This document shows, in pieces, positions 63,705 through 64,000 of a DNA stretch of 64,000 nt. The translations under genes and the position numbers were made by a program. The notes under the pieces are model-generated. The model ran no database searches. It worked only from the letters and a program-made list of their open reading frames with translations, and was not told the origin of the DNA. The stretch is from a virus. Positions within the stretch are counted from its first letter, which is position 1. Each line of letters opens with the position of its first letter. The stretch is from IMG/VR virus record IMGVR_UViG_3300032268_000759, positions 1-64,000 of that record. One strand, 5' to 3'.

Positions 63705-64000
63705 ATGAAACTATCAGAATTAAAACAAATAATTAGAGAAGAATACAGTTCAGCTTCAAAATTATATGAAATTGAAGGTGTTATTGCCATTGATACAGAT
63801 ACAGCATTTCATAAACAAATTATGTCTGATGTTCGCGCTATTAAAGGAGTTACAATTGTAAAGGATTATATTTATGACCCAGCAGGAGCATCAAGTAATA
63901 GAGGATATGCTAATTTAAATATAAAAATTGATCCATCACCATTTCCAGGTATGCAAGCTAAAGAAATTGTTGATATAGTAATTGATGATATTAAAAACAT
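63705..64000 (+). CDS. Candidate capsid-cargo protein, partial at window end
   Basis: MKLSELKQIIREEYSSASKL begins with the same amphipathic peptide as its neighbours; LYE-IEG is the nearest possible cleavage site. The following part (VIAIDTDTAFHKQIMSDVRA) looks like a ferredoxin-like alpha/beta domain. The reading frame runs off the window, so length is unknown. Confidence 0.65.
   Translation, partial: MKLSELKQIIREEYSSASKLYEIEGVIAIDTDTAFHKQIMSDVRAIKGVTIVKDYIYDPAGASSNRGYANLNIKIDPSPFPGMQAKEIVDIVIDDIKN

Overview
The window is a contiguous piece of a tailed-phage genome: a T4-like (contractile-tailed) myovirus that infects a member of the Bacteroidota. All genes lie on the plus strand, tightly packed and often overlapping as ATGA or TAATG. 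The DNA is AT-rich. The phage calls rest on a gp55-like late sigma factor, gp25- and gp6-like baseplate wedge proteins, a gp5-like spike, a gp61-like primase, a gp30-like ligase, ThyA and GIY-YIG genes. The host call rests on promoters of the Bacteroidota type (TTTG then TAnnTTTG-like), translation starts without Shine-Dalgarno sequences, lipoproteins, and above all a protein with a C-terminal type IX secretion (T9SS) sorting domain, a system confined to Bacteroidota.

Layout. 1-9 kb: small unknown proteins, a DksA-like zinc finger, an HTH/zinc protein, a Cro-like HTH protein, membrane proteins, an 11-residue-repeat protein, a tRNA-like element and thymidylate synthase. 9-13.5 kb: lipoprotein, LpxH-like phosphoesterase, hotdog thioesterase, HExxH protein and a holin/spanin-like lysis cassette with an outer-membrane barrel. 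13.5-28 kb: DNA ligase, SWIM protein, GH73-like muramidase, the T9SS cargo protein, then a long series of one- or two-gene units each behind its own promoter, an iteron-rich gene-free region (19.9-20.6 kb, candidate origin), a RadA/RecA-like ATPase and two more tRNA-like genes. 28-37.5 kb: tail fibre, L,D-transpeptidase-like protein, VWA/metalloprotease plus MoxR ATPase, HD phosphohydrolase and late sigma factor. 37.5-52.3 kb: baseplate and tail operon. 52.3-64 kb: GIY-YIG protein, primase, PD-(D/E)XK nuclease, P-loop kinase, a three-domain nucleotidyltransferase/protease/HAD fusion, a histone H1-like protein and a set of proteins with short T4-like capsid-targeting peptides.

Two promoter classes organise the window. 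Thirty-five sites match TTTGGCY, 15 bases, G/A, TTATATTTA with an invariant spacer; they precede the accessory and replication genes. About a dozen sites match ATATTTATAA just upstream of structural, lysis and capsid-cargo genes and have no TTTGGC; they are the likely targets of the gp55-like sigma factor at 36814-37515. Several promoters are fused with the terminator hairpin of the preceding unit, sit inside the end of the preceding gene, or abut the ATG so closely that the mRNA should be leaderless.

The most unusual content is the phage-encoded T9SS cargo, the family of proteins with probable prohead-protease-cleaved targeting peptides (candidate injected proteins), the nucleotidyltransferase-protease-HAD fusion beside a P-loop kinase, the LpxH/thioesterase pair, and three tRNA-like elements that share one acceptor stem.
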